The notes: a model not told the origin generated them from the sequence alone. Counted from the first letter of the stretch, positions 1 through 7,793 are shown. The stretch: DNA of 64,000 nucleotides from Pedobacter sp. AJM (GCF_002197755.1 NZ_NHOT01000007.1:1-64000), one strand, 5' to 3'. Translations and numbers: made by a program.

Positions 1-316
1 AAACCTTTGCAATTCTGCTGATGGTTTCAATATTACTTTGCAAACTGTTTGCGTTATTCAGTCGCATTGTAATGGTACCTGTTTGCTTTGGATTTAAAAA
101 TACAACCTGTGGGTTATTAGATTTATAAGGCGAATCCCAAACATAATCGTCAAAAACACCAATAATATAAGCATTTGTACCATACAGATTTACCCTTTTG
201 CCACGGTAGTTCAGGCGTTGCGGTCGATAGTTCAGACGTTGCGGTCGATAGTTCAGACGTTGCGGTCGATAGTTCAGACGTTGCAGTTGATAGTTCAGAC
301 GTTGCAGTCTGCTCAT
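1..316 (-). pseudogene. C-terminal fragment of an ABC transporter permease (MacB/FtsX-like), 5'-truncated
   Basis: The minus strand is open from 316 to the window edge. From about 205 downwards it reads GKRVNLYGTNAYIIGVFDDY and continues VWDSPYKSNNPQVV, which matches the end of the periplasmic domain of MacB-like permeases (GKR-INL-G ... IIGV-DD-VW-SPY). The N-terminal membrane helix and most of the periplasmic domain are missing. Upstream of GKR the reading frame runs into a 21-bp tandem repeat, read as YRPQRLN heptapeptides, and then a REP palindrome and a transposase gene. The ATG at 314-316 comes directly after the REP, so a short product could be translated but would lack the protein core. 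I read it as a gene broken by the REP/transposase region. The family call is good; the pseudogene call depends on the part outside the window. Confidence 0.6.
209..308. repeat. 21-bp direct tandem repeat, 4.8 copies
   Basis: Copies start at 209, 230, 251, 272 and 293 (the last one partial). Unit two begins GTTCAGACGTTGCGGTCGA. Copies differ at one to three positions; the two nearest the transposase carry GCAGTTGA or GCAGTC in place of GCGGTCGA. The unit is a multiple of three, so both strands stay open across it: YRPQRLN on the minus strand and SSDVAVD on the plus strand. It sits exactly at the junction between the permease remnant and the REP. Confidence 0.9.
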
Positions 317-317
317 T

Positions 318-343
318 GCTGGCGCACGCATGCCGCGTGTGCC
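318..343. repeat. REP palindrome, copy 1, at the transposase stop codon
   Basis: GC-rich element whose core on the plus strand is CGCACGCATGCCGCGTGTG. It overlaps the last base of the RAYT stop codon (343-345). On the transposase strand it is directly preceded by GTAG, the tetranucleotide that marks REP elements in enterobacterial REP/RAYT systems. The orientation is opposite to the copy at 1063, so the two REPs flank the transposase gene as an inverted pair. Confidence 0.85.
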
Positions 344-891
344 TACCCCAATTCCTCCAAATCTATCAGTCCTTTGCCGCCACTATAATCGATTGCACTA
401 CTATATTTCCAATGCCATGCCTCGTTAACGTAACCAGCTACAACAGGATTTTCATGTAAATAATCTGCCTTTTGCTCAATAACGGGCGTACTCCATAATT
501 CAATTGGTTTATTATGGTGTTGCCAAAATTGATAGCCTTTCACATTGCTGCTTTTTGACGCAGCCCGTTTAAACATCCAGAGTAGCCAATCTTTTCTGCT
601 TTCCTGACTGTTTTCGATAATTGTTCTAACAATTTCCTTAGAAGTATGCTCTTTTATTCTTCCCAATAAAATAGCTGGATTATTGTTTTTTGCACTAAAT
701 ATCAAATGTACATGGCTGGGCATAATGCACCAGCAATAGAGTTCTAAACCAAGGTTTTTCCTGCAATAAGATAAACTGTCTACAAAAATATCACAATATA
801 TATGGCGTACAAATACATCTATCCAATAAACTGTTGCAAAACTTACAAAATATAGTCCTTCTTTATTATAGAATTTATATTTACGGCTCAT
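343..891 (-). CDS. REP-associated tyrosine transposase (RAYT), Y1_Tnp family
   Basis: This 182-residue protein has the layout of the IS200/IS605-related TnpA_REP family: an N-terminal fold, the HUH metal motif as HVH at residues 60-62 in the context MPSHVHLIF, and the catalytic tyrosine candidate Y144 in DYLHENPVVAG. RAYTs are single-strand DNA nucleases thought to mobilise or maintain REP palindromes. Seven matching palindromes lie within 2.1 kb on either side, one directly on its stop codon, which ties this enzyme to that family. It starts at ATG 891 and has normal length with no frameshift, so it is probably active. It is a domesticated single-copy gene rather than part of a classical IS, since no transposon ends other than the REPs are seen. 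Confidence 0.93.
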   Translation of the reverse strand: MSRKYKFYNKEGLYFVSFATVYWIDVFVRHIYCDIFVDSLSYCRKNLGLELYCWCIMPSHVHLIFSAKNNNPAILLGRIKEHTSKEIVRTIIENSQESRKDWLLWMFKRAASKSSNVKGYQFWQHHNKPIELWSTPVIEQKADYLHENPVVAGYVNEAWHWKYSSAIDYSGGKGLIDLEELG

Positions 892-1216
892 TCAATTAAG
901 TTTAGTTCATACCTGTGCTGGTAAGAAGGCATTTTCTTTTTTATAAAAAGGATGAGTTAAACTGATCAGCTAAGGGAATGACAGTAGATGATCGTTCTAT
1001 TTATAGAGGTGATTGTGTGTTAAAGATAATATAAATAGTCGGAAAAAATATAGCAATTAAATCTTCACACGCGGCACGCGTGCGCTAGCGAGGGAGTTTT
1101 TCTTCCTCATTATATTCTGAAACTTCCACAACCGATTAGATCAGATCATGTTCTTCTTTAAAGTAGTAATTGAAACCAAATTCTATTTGTTTGTCGGTCA
1201 ATTTCATCGGTCTTTT
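892..1216. other. Intergenic region with one REP copy
   Basis: AT-rich spacer between the transposase start and the 3' end of the next leftward gene. Apart from the REP at 1063-1096 I see no gene, RNA or clear promoter in it. Confidence 0.6.
1063..1096. repeat. REP palindrome, copy 2
   Basis: Core CACACGCGGCACGCGTGCGC followed by CTAGCGAGGGAG. The strongest hairpin is CACGCG-GCA-CGCGTG; a second small palindrome CGCTAGCG follows. Inverted relative to the copy at 318. It lies about 120 bp beyond the 3' end of the gene at 1217-1606. Confidence 0.85.
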
Positions 1217-1606
1217 TTAAAAGATTTTTTGGTTTTTATATGCTTTAACGTGGTGATGAAATTGCTCTTCGAAGAAAGGATAAGGTATGGCCAAGACCGT
1301 AATCTCAAAAACGTCGCTATCCATACCATTTATATTTGCTGCCTGACCTTTAATCTCAATTCCATTTGCATTAATGATTTTTAAAGACTGGATATTTGAT
1401 GTTGCAATAAGTTTGTCATCTGGGAAATCAGCAAGGATTTCAATTCCATTTTTAATGCAGTACCTTTTAAAAAATTCATAACCTGATGAAATTTCAAATA
1501 GTTTCATGTTCCCAAAAACAACACCCATTGGAGCATCTGCTTTTTCAAGTTCAGTTGTTCCTATTTTAAGATCGTCTAGAAATATGTCGTAAGTATTCTT
1601 CTTCAT
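1217..1606 (-). CDS. Conserved hypothetical protein, 129 aa
   Basis: Starts at ATG 1606. There is no signal peptide or membrane segment. The protein is acidic in its first half, with the stretch DIFLDDLKIGTTELEKADAP and a conserved-looking APMGVVFG segment at about residues 25-32. It ends with a basic tail. I recognise the style of a small cytoplasmic Bacteroidota protein but cannot assign a family. It sits alone between REP elements (1063 downstream, 1647 upstream), a common position for accessory or immunity-like genes; that role is only a guess from context. Confidence 0.7.
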   Translation of the reverse strand: MKKNTYDIFLDDLKIGTTELEKADAPMGVVFGNMKLFEISSGYEFFKRYCIKNGIEILADFPDDKLIATSNIQSLKIINANGIEIKGQAANINGMDSDVFEITVLAIPYPFFEEQFHHHVKAYKNQKIF

Positions 1607-1646
1607 GGTTTGGCGAAGTTGCGAACTATTTATTTAAAATTTTCTT

Positions 1647-1674
1647 ATTGCTGGGCACGCGTGCCGCGTGTGCC
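1647..1674. repeat. REP palindrome, copy 3
   Basis: ATTGCTGGGCACGCGTGCCG continuing CGTGTGCC. Same orientation as copy 1. It forms an inverted pair with the copy at 1705, 30 bp away, like the BIME arrangement of paired REPs. Confidence 0.85.
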
Positions 1675-1704
1675 TTTTATACTCTTGGATATTAATTATT
1701 TATA

Positions 1705-1737
1705 TCACACACGACACGCGTGCGCTAGCTAGGGGGG
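1705..1737. repeat. REP palindrome, copy 4
   Basis: CACACACGACACGCGTGCGC followed by TAGCTAGGGGGG. It is diverged by one base in the stem (CGACAC instead of CGGCAC). Inverted partner of the copy at 1647. Confidence 0.8.
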
Positions 1738-1749
1738 GTTAATAGAACT

Positions 1750-1797
1750 CAACATAACGATGAGCTTTCACACGCGGCACGCATGCGCTAGCGAGAG
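1750..1797. repeat. Extended REP copy 5
   Basis: REP core at 1766-1797. The preceding sequence AACATAACGATGAGCTTT is shared with the copy at 2929, so the mobilised unit here is about 46 bp, longer than the palindrome alone. It lies 37 bp beyond the stop codon of the gene at 1834-2547. Confidence 0.8.
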
Positions 1798-1833
1798 AAA
1801 AAACCTTTTTTGGCAAATCTTATACAGTAAGTA

Positions 1834-2547
1834 CTAGTTTTGGAGTTTAGCAGTAATAATAGGAGCAAGTTCTTTTTTTAGTTTTTCAAAATCCTCCTTG
1901 CTCATCATATCAATTTCCATTAATTCTTTTGCCTCTTTTAGTTTCGTAATAGCCTCATCTCTAGTCATCTTTCTATTTTTTAATAAAATTTCACCAGACT
2001 CAATAGCTAACTCTGTATCCATTACACTCAAATACTTATTTATGCCAAAAGCTCTACCGTTTATTTCACCTAAAACCATAACAACATACAAAGGTTTATT
2101 TTTACTGCCTCTGTGATATGTTTTTATTTCATTGACCACTACAGAGGTGTTTTTTAAACTATTATCTGCCATACTCTGCGCATCCCCATTCATAGCAGCC
2201 ATAATACTTCCAAACCCAGCAGGCCTGCCCATTTGTAAGAATTCGTAAGTTTTTTTAGAAGTACTTCTCGATTGTGCTACGCCTCCTCTTGCTTTGGTGC
2301 CATAACTGCCTGAGTAAGTCCTGGTGTTCATTTCTTGAGAAGTAGGCGTTCCTAGCATTAAAGTGTCACCTATCTTTACACTATTCTTACTAACCGTTAC
2401 ATACTCTTTTACCTGCGCACCATTTTTAATGGAGTTAAAAAAATTAATGTCTTGGGTGTTTTCGTATGTCAATAAATCAATATTTTCCTGGGCATAAATA
2501 TTGATGCCTGACAATAGTAAAATTAAAAAGGTAATTGTTTTTTTCAT
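1834..2547 (-). CDS. Secreted protein with C-terminal SHOCT-like domain
   Basis: From the ATG at 2547 the protein has 237 residues; a TTG four codons earlier is less likely because the signal peptide begins at KKTITFLILLL and ends near IYAQ. The middle is glycine/serine-rich (about residues 80-100). The last 40 residues (MTRDEAITKLKEAKELMEID... EDFEKLKKEL) match the short SHOCT helix-turn-helix that often sits at the C-terminus of exported bacterial proteins and is thought to help oligomerisation. No enzymatic motif is visible. It is isolated between REP elements. Confidence 0.72.
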   Translation of the reverse strand: MKKTITFLILLLSGINIYAQENIDLLTYENTQDINFFNSIKNGAQVKEYVTVSKNSVKIGDTLMLGTPTSQEMNTRTYSGSYGTKARGGVAQSRSTSKKTYEFLQMGRPAGFGSIMAAMNGDAQSMADNSLKNTSVVVNEIKTYHRGSKNKPLYVVMVLGEINGRAFGINKYLSVMDTELAIESGEILLKNRKMTRDEAITKLKEAKELMEIDMMSKEDFEKLKKELAPIITAKLQN

Positions 2548-2715
2548 AATCGTTATCAATAGAATTGGTTTGTTTATTTTCTAAAAGTAAGATATAAACG
2601 CTATACTGTAGCGCTTAGTTACCCCAGGATTGGGCAGATTGGCGAATGAAAGTAGCGTATTTATCAATTAGGATTAAAAGTATATAAATTTTATATACCA
2701 TCAAATCGACTTCTC

Positions 2716-2850
2716 CTATCTGTGTTTCCCCGCTAGTGGTTTAAGTTGCTTTGCAAAAGCATATTCAATTATAGGCATGGTGTCAGCCATATCACGATCA
2801 AACTCCATTATATGAACTTTTAAATCAAGTGATAAAGGTTTAGCTCTTTG
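2716..2850 (-). pseudogene. Possible 3' remnant of an unidentified gene
   Basis: The minus strand is open for 44 codons ending at TAG 2716-2718, with protein-like composition (HIMEFDRDMADTMPIIEYAF). It has no start of its own except an internal ATG and runs straight into the REP at 2850. It may be the tail of a gene cut off at the REP. I do not recognise the family, and chance opening is possible. Confidence 0.22.
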
Positions 2851-2875
2851 CTGGCGCACGCGTGTCGCGTGTGCT
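2850..2875. repeat. REP palindrome, copy 6
   Basis: GCTGGCGCACGCGTGTCGCG followed by TGTGC. Same orientation as copies 1 and 3. Inverted partner of the copy at 2929-2975. Confidence 0.85.
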
Positions 2876-2928
2876 TTATTATATTAAGCATCAAAAAGAG
2901 TAATATTTGCCCACAAGAGTTTTTTAGA

Positions 2929-2975
2929 ACATAACGAGGGGCTTTCACACGCGGCACGCGTGCGCCAGCGGAGGA
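2929..2975. repeat. Extended REP copy 7
   Basis: Left part AACATAACGAGGGGCTTT, then core CACACGCGGCACGCGTGCGC and CAGCGGAGG. Same extended unit as copy 5. It lies 33 bp beyond the stop codon of the gene at 3009. Confidence 0.85.
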
Positions 2976-3008
2976 AATTTCGTTTAAACTTCCGCTATAC
3001 TATTAAAA

Positions 3009-3338
3009 TTAATAGCGTTTCGGAACATAAGTTTTATTTCCACTTTTATTAATATAGTATTGACCGCCACGTGAACCAGTTTGAATTGATTTTCCCTCTC
3101 CATAATTGTTAGCGGCAGGTGAATAATCTTGTGCACGTGTGCCAGATGTTCCAGTATAAGGATTTGTGTTTCCAGTTGTCGAAAAGTTATCAATATTAGT
3201 ATTATTCGGCGAAGTACTTATATAAGGCTTTACATAAGTTTGAGTGCTGGGTTTGTAATATCCCGATGTAGATTTTATAGTTTGTGCATATGATGTGAAT
3301 CCAAATGCAACTAGTACTAAAAGCAATAATTTTTTCAT
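3009..3338 (-). CDS. Small secreted protein with PBCV-type basic adaptor motif
   Basis: From ATG 3338 the product has 109 residues (a TTG two codons earlier is the alternative). Residues 1-19 are a signal peptide ending SYAQ. The middle is low in complexity and rich in Ser, Thr, Asn, Pro and Tyr. The end, GSRGGQYYINKSGNKTYVPK, matches the short basic adaptor repeat first described in chlorella virus proteins (GxRGG-YY-N--G-K-YV), which appears at the termini of many bacterial surface proteins. It probably acts as an exported adaptor or wall-binding peptide; the function is not known. Confidence 0.75.
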   Translation of the reverse strand: MKKLLLLVLVAFGFTSYAQTIKSTSGYYKPSTQTYVKPYISTSPNNTNIDNFSTTGNTNPYTGTSGTRAQDYSPAANNYGEGKSIQTGSRGGQYYINKSGNKTYVPKRY

Positions 3339-3566
3339 TTTCAAGTAATTAATTGCCTACTCTTTCAAAATGCAGTTTTCGGCCTCCCTGTTGAACTTAT
3401 AAATGTAAATCATTTATGAAGAATAAAATGTGGTAAACCATAATTACACATAAGTAAGTATATCAACCTATCAACGTTATCGCTTATTTCTCAACCTATT
3501 TCCTAATCCATTCCATTTTATTAGTTTTGAAACTTAGATTAAAGCCCCTTTAAAATCAAATACAAT

Positions 3567-3971
3567 ATGAACCATTGGTTAGTAAAATCAGAGCCTTTTA
3601 AATACAGTTGGGAAAAATTTAATGAAGATGGCCGTACCTTTTGGGATGGCGTTCGGAATTACCAGGCCAGAAACAATCTTAGGGACATGAAAGAAGGCGA
3701 TTTGGTGCTGTATTACCACAGCAATGAAGGCAAAAATGTAGTGGGCGTAGCGAAGGTGGTGAAAGAATCTTACCAGGACCCTACCACGGATGATAAAAAC
3801 TGGGTGGTGGTCGATTTGGTACCCGTAGAATCATTAAAAAACCCGGTAACACTGGAGCAGATTAAAGCAGAGCCCAGCCTTTCTGATATCTCATTGGTGC
3901 GCCAGGGGCGTTTATCGGTCATGCCTTTAAAAGCTGCGGAATTTGATAAAATTTTAGAAATGGGCAGCTAA
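3567..3971 (+). CDS. EVE domain-containing protein
   Basis: At 134 residues it is the length of a stand-alone EVE domain. It opens with NHWLVKSEPFKYSWEKF, the W-V-KSEP signature, and has the G-RNYQARNNLRDMKEGD segment that lines the ligand pocket. EVE is a PUA-like fold related to YTH that binds modified bases in DNA or RNA; stand-alone bacterial copies are linked to defence or nucleic-acid modification sensing, but none of the neighbours supports that here. The stop codon overlaps that of the convergent antiporter gene by three bases (3968-3970 against 3969-3971). Confidence 0.93.
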   Translation: MNHWLVKSEPFKYSWEKFNEDGRTFWDGVRNYQARNNLRDMKEGDLVLYYHSNEGKNVVGVAKVVKESYQDPTTDDKNWVVVDLVPVESLKNPVTLEQIKAEPSLSDISLVRQGRLSVMPLKAAEFDKILEMGS

Positions 3972-5158
3972 GCTGCCGGGATTTCTTCCGTTCTGGTTTT
4001 ACTTAAGGTAATGCCCAGCGTCATGACAATGCTGGTACCCAAAACCACCAGGAATAAAAAGGATGTACCTACCTCCGGAATCTTCAGTGAAGCGGGCAGG
4101 TTAAAATAAAGTAAAATACTGATCAGTCCGCGGGGCGCAATATAGGCGATAGGGGTTAGCCCACCCTTTTTGAAAACCTTCAGGAAGAAAAAACGGACGG
4201 CATAAATGGTGATCAGGATAAAAAGTCCGTTGGCCAGTACGGGTTTATCGTTCAGCTCACTGATGTTCATGGTGAAGCCGAAAATCACGAAGAAAAACGT
4301 GCGCAAAATAAAGGCACTTTCAGCAGAAAGCTGATAAAGCTGAGATAAATCGGCGGTAAGATTCTTATACAAAAATACCCCCCTGAACCAGGCATTCTGA
4401 ATGGTATCAGCATTGTTCAGAAACAATCCGGTACTCAGAATTAACACCAATGACGATAAATGGTACGATTGCCCGATGGCGTAAACCAGGATCAGAATGG
4501 AAATGATCAGGAAAAACTTAATATGGTGCATCAGTTTACCCATAATATAAAGCAGCACCACGCAGGCAATTGCCGATAAGAGAATAATCAAAAAGGTACT
4601 CAGGCCCAGGCCAATAAAAGCCGACGTGGTAATGGAATGGTTGGTGATGGCGAAATTAAACAGGATGATGCCGAGAATATCAGAAAAGGAAGATTCATAA
4701 ATCACAAATTCCCGGTCTTGTTTCCCCAGGGCGGCCGCAGAGGGGATGGCAATGGCCGAACTGATTACGCTGAACGGAATGGCATTGGCAATACAGGTAT
4801 ATAAATCTTTATGGGTAATCTGGTAAATAATCAGCGTAATGATGGTAACGGTGCCCAGCAAAATGGTTAAGGCAGAGAAGAAAGCACTTTTGATGATTTT
4901 ATTTTTTTCGCGGTCATATTTCAGCTCAAGTGAACCCTCAAAAACAATGAGGATTAAGCCTACGGTGCCGAGTGTAGGTAAAATAGAGAGGAAATTAAAG
5001 GTATGGATGTTCAGGTAATCAACCAGGAAGCGGAGGCCAATACCCAGTAAAAGCAACAGTAAAACCGACGGTACTTTGGTTTTACTGGCCACTAAGTCAA
5101 ACAGATAGGAGAAGATGACCAATCCGCTTAAAATAATCAGTATGGTATAGGTTGTCAT
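3968..5158 (-). CDS. Cation:proton antiporter, CPA1/NhaP-like
   Basis: I choose the ATG at 5158 (396 residues); a TTG at 5194 would add 12 non-conserved residues. About ten to twelve hydrophobic helices are visible. The TM segment with LILIVFEGSLELKYD carries the conserved F-EG-L feature of monovalent cation:proton antiporters, and FSDILGIILFNFAI at about residue 155 carries the conserved acidic residue of the ion site. Exchangers of this family remove Na+ or K+ in exchange for H+ across the inner membrane. It is followed upstream by the thioesterase gene in the same direction (69 bp gap). Confidence 0.88.
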   Translation of the reverse strand: MTTYTILIILSGLVIFSYLFDLVASKTKVPSVLLLLLLGIGLRFLVDYLNIHTFNFLSILPTLGTVGLILIVFEGSLELKYDREKNKIIKSAFFSALTILLGTVTIITLIIYQITHKDLYTCIANAIPFSVISSAIAIPSAAALGKQDREFVIYESSFSDILGIILFNFAITNHSITTSAFIGLGLSTFLIILLSAIACVVLLYIMGKLMHHIKFFLIISILILVYAIGQSYHLSSLVLILSTGLFLNNADTIQNAWFRGVFLYKNLTADLSQLYQLSAESAFILRTFFFVIFGFTMNISELNDKPVLANGLFILITIYAVRFFFLKVFKKGGLTPIAYIAPRGLISILLYFNLPASLKIPEVGTSFLFLVVLGTSIVMTLGITLSKTRTEEIPAA

Positions 5159-5227
5159 ATTTTTTGCGAATGATAAGCTGCTAAAATAAGACAAACAGAT
5201 GAAGCAGAAAGAAGTTTGATGTAAAAT

Positions 5228-5749
5228 TTAGGCTTTAAAGAAGAGGGCTTTCAGTTCGCTGGCATCATCAGGGTTCATTTTTCCACCCAAAACCAGTCGC
5301 AATTGCCTGCGGCGCAAGGCACCGTTAAAAAGTTCCAGCTCTTCGGGCGTTTCCGGAATCAGCTCGGGTACAGGAATGGTCCGGGCACTCTGATCAAGCG
5401 CTACAAAAGTATAATAAGCCTCATTGCTTTTCTGGCGTGCACCGCTTGGGATATTTTCTGCCCACACATCTAAACGCACTTCTACAGAAGTATTAAAAGC
5501 CCGGGTAACTTTCGCCTCAATGGTAATGACATCACCCAGTTTAATGGGGTGTTTGAAAGATACATTATCAACAGAGGCGGTTACCACAATCCGGTTGCAG
5601 TGTTTCTGCGCAGAAATGGCTGCCGCAATATCCATCCAATGCAGTAACCGACCACCCATCAGGTTATTCAGCGTATTGGTATCATTGGGTAATACCAGTT
5701 CATTCATGATGGTAAAACTCTCTCTGGCAAATTTATTTTTCAGACTCAT
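5228..5749 (-). CDS. Acyl-CoA thioesterase, hotdog fold (YciA/BACH type)
   Basis: A 173-residue single hotdog domain. The N-terminal segment NDTNTLNNLMGGRLLHWMDI is the usual thioesterase signature (N-x-GG-LL-WMD), where Asn and Asp take part in catalysis, and SFKHPIKLGDVI follows as the substrate-channel strand. The enzyme hydrolyses acyl-CoA to free acid and CoA in the cytoplasm. It is the first gene of a leftward pair with the antiporter. Starts at ATG 5749. Confidence 0.92.
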   Translation of the reverse strand: MSLKNKFARESFTIMNELVLPNDTNTLNNLMGGRLLHWMDIAAAISAQKHCNRIVVTASVDNVSFKHPIKLGDVITIEAKVTRAFNTSVEVRLDVWAENIPSGARQKSNEAYYTFVALDQSARTIPVPELIPETPEELELFNGALRRRQLRLVLGGKMNPDDASELKALFFKA

Positions 5750-5992
5750 AATCCAGCAAAAGTAATCAAAAAGACGGTTAGTTGTTTGGTTGGGTGAGCA
5801 TTGGTTAGCGGTTTAGTATGGGCTAGGGGAACATGTTGCTGATGAGTGCATTTTTTTCGTGCTAAGCTACCGGCCTGCCACCTGCTTAACTGCTAAACTT
5901 CTAACCCAAAATACCCGGCACTAATCCTGCATCACGCTCTCTCTGACTATCGCCAAACAAACGTATATTTACCCTGAAAATAACAGCCGTAC

Positions 5993-7483
5993 ATGCAGAA
6001 TCAAACGCTCATTCAATATTTCCATTGGTATTACAATGAATCAGAAAACTTATGGATCAAAGTGGCGAAAGAGGCTGCTTACCTGAAAGGAATCGGTGTA
6101 ACGGGTGTTTGGTTGCCTCCGGCCTATAAGGCCAGTACTGGTGGGTATTCTGTTGGTTATGACATTTATGACCTGTTCGATTTAGGGGAGTTTGACCAAA
6201 AGGGAAGCATCAATACCAAATATGGATCAAAGGAAGAATATTTGGCCGCCATCCGGGCTTTGCAGCAGCAGGGCATCACTGCCATTGCTGACATTGTTTT
6301 TAACCACAAGGCAGGGGCAGATGAGGTGGAGAAAGTAAAGGTAAGAACGGTAAACCCTGAAAACCGGAACGAATTTACCAGTGATGTTTTTGAAATTGAA
6401 GCCTGGACGAAGTTTACCTTTCCCAATAGGAAGGGCAGGTATTCTGCTTTTATTTGGGATCATCAATGTTTCAGTGGGGTAGACTGGGCAGAAGACCGTA
6501 AAGAAACTGCCATTTATTCCATCCAGAATTTTGTGGGTGAGGGCTTTGAAGAGGTGCCTTCTACAGAGCTTGGAAATTATGATTACCTGATGTTCAGTGA
6601 TATTGATTTCCGTAACCGGGCGGTGGTTGAAGAATTGAAATATTGGGGGGAATGGGTGGTTAACACGACCAACATTGATGGTTTCAGGCTGGATGCCGTG
6701 AAACACATCAACCCTGATTTTATTAAAGAATGGATTGCACACCTGGATACAACCTTTAATAAGCAGTTTTTTATTGTGGCAGAAGACTGGAACGTCGATA
6801 ATTATGAATCGCAGCTGGAATATATCAAACTGATGGAAGGGCGGACGCAGATTTTTGATTCTTTACTGCACCATAACTTTTTCATGGCGAGCAAAGAGGG
6901 GAATACCTTTGACATGCGGACTATTTTTGACAATACCCTGGTGCAGGTGGCACCTGAATCAGCAGTTACTTTTGTGGATAACCACGATTCTCAACCGCTG
7001 CAGGCCCTGGAAAGTTATATTGATTTTTGGTTCAGGCCTATGGCCTATGCCATTATTCTGTTGCGTTTACAGGGTATTCCATGTTTATTCTTTCCGGATA
7101 TATATGGCGGAATTTATGATGATGAAGACAAGGAAGGGGATGAGGTACATATCGAACTGGCCATTTTGCCTGAAGTGGAGGTGATGAGTAAAATCAGGGC
7201 TGCGCTTGCCTATGGTGAACAACATGATTATTTCGACCATGGAAACTGTGTGGGCTGGACCCGGGGTGGAGATGATGATCACGAAAATAGTGGCCTTGCA
7301 GTGGTGTTGAGCAACAGTGAGGAAGGATACAAAACCATGGAGATAGGAACGCGTTTCGCTGGTAAAACCTTTGTCGATGCCTTAGGTCACCGGCCGCAGG
7401 AAGTAGTTATTGATGAAAAAGGCTGTGCCGAATTTCATTGCAATGCCGGAAGTGTGTCGGTATGGGTATTGAAAATGGGGTAA
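5993..7483 (+). CDS. amyA: Cytoplasmic alpha-amylase (GH13_5, AmyA-like)
   Basis: The 496-residue length equals that of E. coli cytoplasmic AmyA, and there is no signal peptide. The four GH13 regions are intact: ADIVFNH (D100, N104, H105), GFRLDAVKHI with the nucleophile D234, the acid/base E264 in VAEDW, and FVDNHD (H331, D332). It hydrolyses internal alpha-1,4 bonds in maltodextrin or glycogen. It is monocistronic: the next gene is convergent and separated by a repeat region. A weak -7-like TATATTTA lies about 30 bp upstream of ATG 5993. Confidence 0.95.
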   Translation: MQNQTLIQYFHWYYNESENLWIKVAKEAAYLKGIGVTGVWLPPAYKASTGGYSVGYDIYDLFDLGEFDQKGSINTKYGSKEEYLAAIRALQQQGITAIADIVFNHKAGADEVEKVKVRTVNPENRNEFTSDVFEIEAWTKFTFPNRKGRYSAFIWDHQCFSGVDWAEDRKETAIYSIQNFVGEGFEEVPSTELGNYDYLMFSDIDFRNRAVVEELKYWGEWVVNTTNIDGFRLDAVKHINPDFIKEWIAHLDTTFNKQFFIVAEDWNVDNYESQLEYIKLMEGRTQIFDSLLHHNFFMASKEGNTFDMRTIFDNTLVQVAPESAVTFVDNHDSQPLQALESYIDFWFRPMAYAIILLRLQGIPCLFFPDIYGGIYDDEDKEGDEVHIELAILPEVEVMSKIRAALAYGEQHDYFDHGNCVGWTRGGDDDHENSGLAVVLSNSEEGYKTMEIGTRFAGKTFVDALGHRPQEVVIDEKGCAEFHCNAGSVSVWVLKMG

Positions 7484-7537
7484 GTTGCTCCCAAACTCGT
7501 CGTGGTGTGGAGGTAAAACAGCCTGCCCCGATCCTTC

Positions 7538-7759
7538 GGCGAAGCCATCTGTCTGGTACGGCTCACTATAAAGATTGCTTCACACCATCACTCAGCCATA
7601 CTTCGGTTTGCCATGACAATTTACGTTAAATTCGTCAGGCGAGACGACTTTTTCAGCAGGCGAAGCCATCTGTCTGGTACGGCTCACTATAAAGATTGCT
7701 TCACACCATCGCTCAGCCCATACTTCGGTTCGCCATGACGATTTACGTTAAATTCGTCA
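7538..7759. repeat. About 100-bp direct repeat, two copies
   Basis: Copy 1 spans 7538-7637 and copy 2 spans 7659-7759. Both start GGCGAAGCCATCTGTCTGG and end with ACGTTAAATTCGTCA. They differ at only a few positions (for example CCATCACTC versus CCATCGCTC and one inserted C). The 21-bp linker is unrelated. Confidence 0.92.
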
Positions 7760-7763
7760 TGGC
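7732..7763. repeat. Palindrome at the end of repeat copy 2
   Basis: Arms GCCATGACGA and TCGTCATGGC pair perfectly over 10 bp around a 12-nt loop. Copy 1 has a base change in the arm (CCATGACAA) and ends before the right arm. There is no T-run, so a terminator is not obvious. Confidence 0.7.
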
Positions 7764-7793
7764 AACGACGCTTTAAGTTGACCATGCCGAACC

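Larger units (their letters stand above)
2560..3008. other. Intergenic region with a possible gene remnant and two REPs
   Basis: Contains the 5' region of the leftward gene ending at 1834, a short open remnant (2716-2850) and REP copies 6 and 7. No RNA gene seen. Confidence 0.5.
7484..7793. other. Intergenic spacer filled by a duplicated repeat
   Basis: Spacer between the convergent amylase and isomerase genes. About two thirds of it consists of two direct copies of a roughly 100-bp sequence (7538-7637, 7659-7759) and a hairpin. No coding region convinces. Confidence 0.7.

Noticed and set aside
209..308. CRISPR array
   Set aside because: The units are contiguous, without spacers, and no cas genes are present.
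175..459. Plus-strand open frame through the tandem repeat
   Set aside because: It exists only because the 21-bp unit has no stops on either strand; it runs antisense across the REP and transposase end and has no homology-like features outside the repeat.
343..1096. Complete IS200/IS605 insertion sequence
   Set aside because: Only a RAYT-type transposase is present and the flanking palindromes are REPs shared with other intergenic sites, not IS ends; no TnpB.
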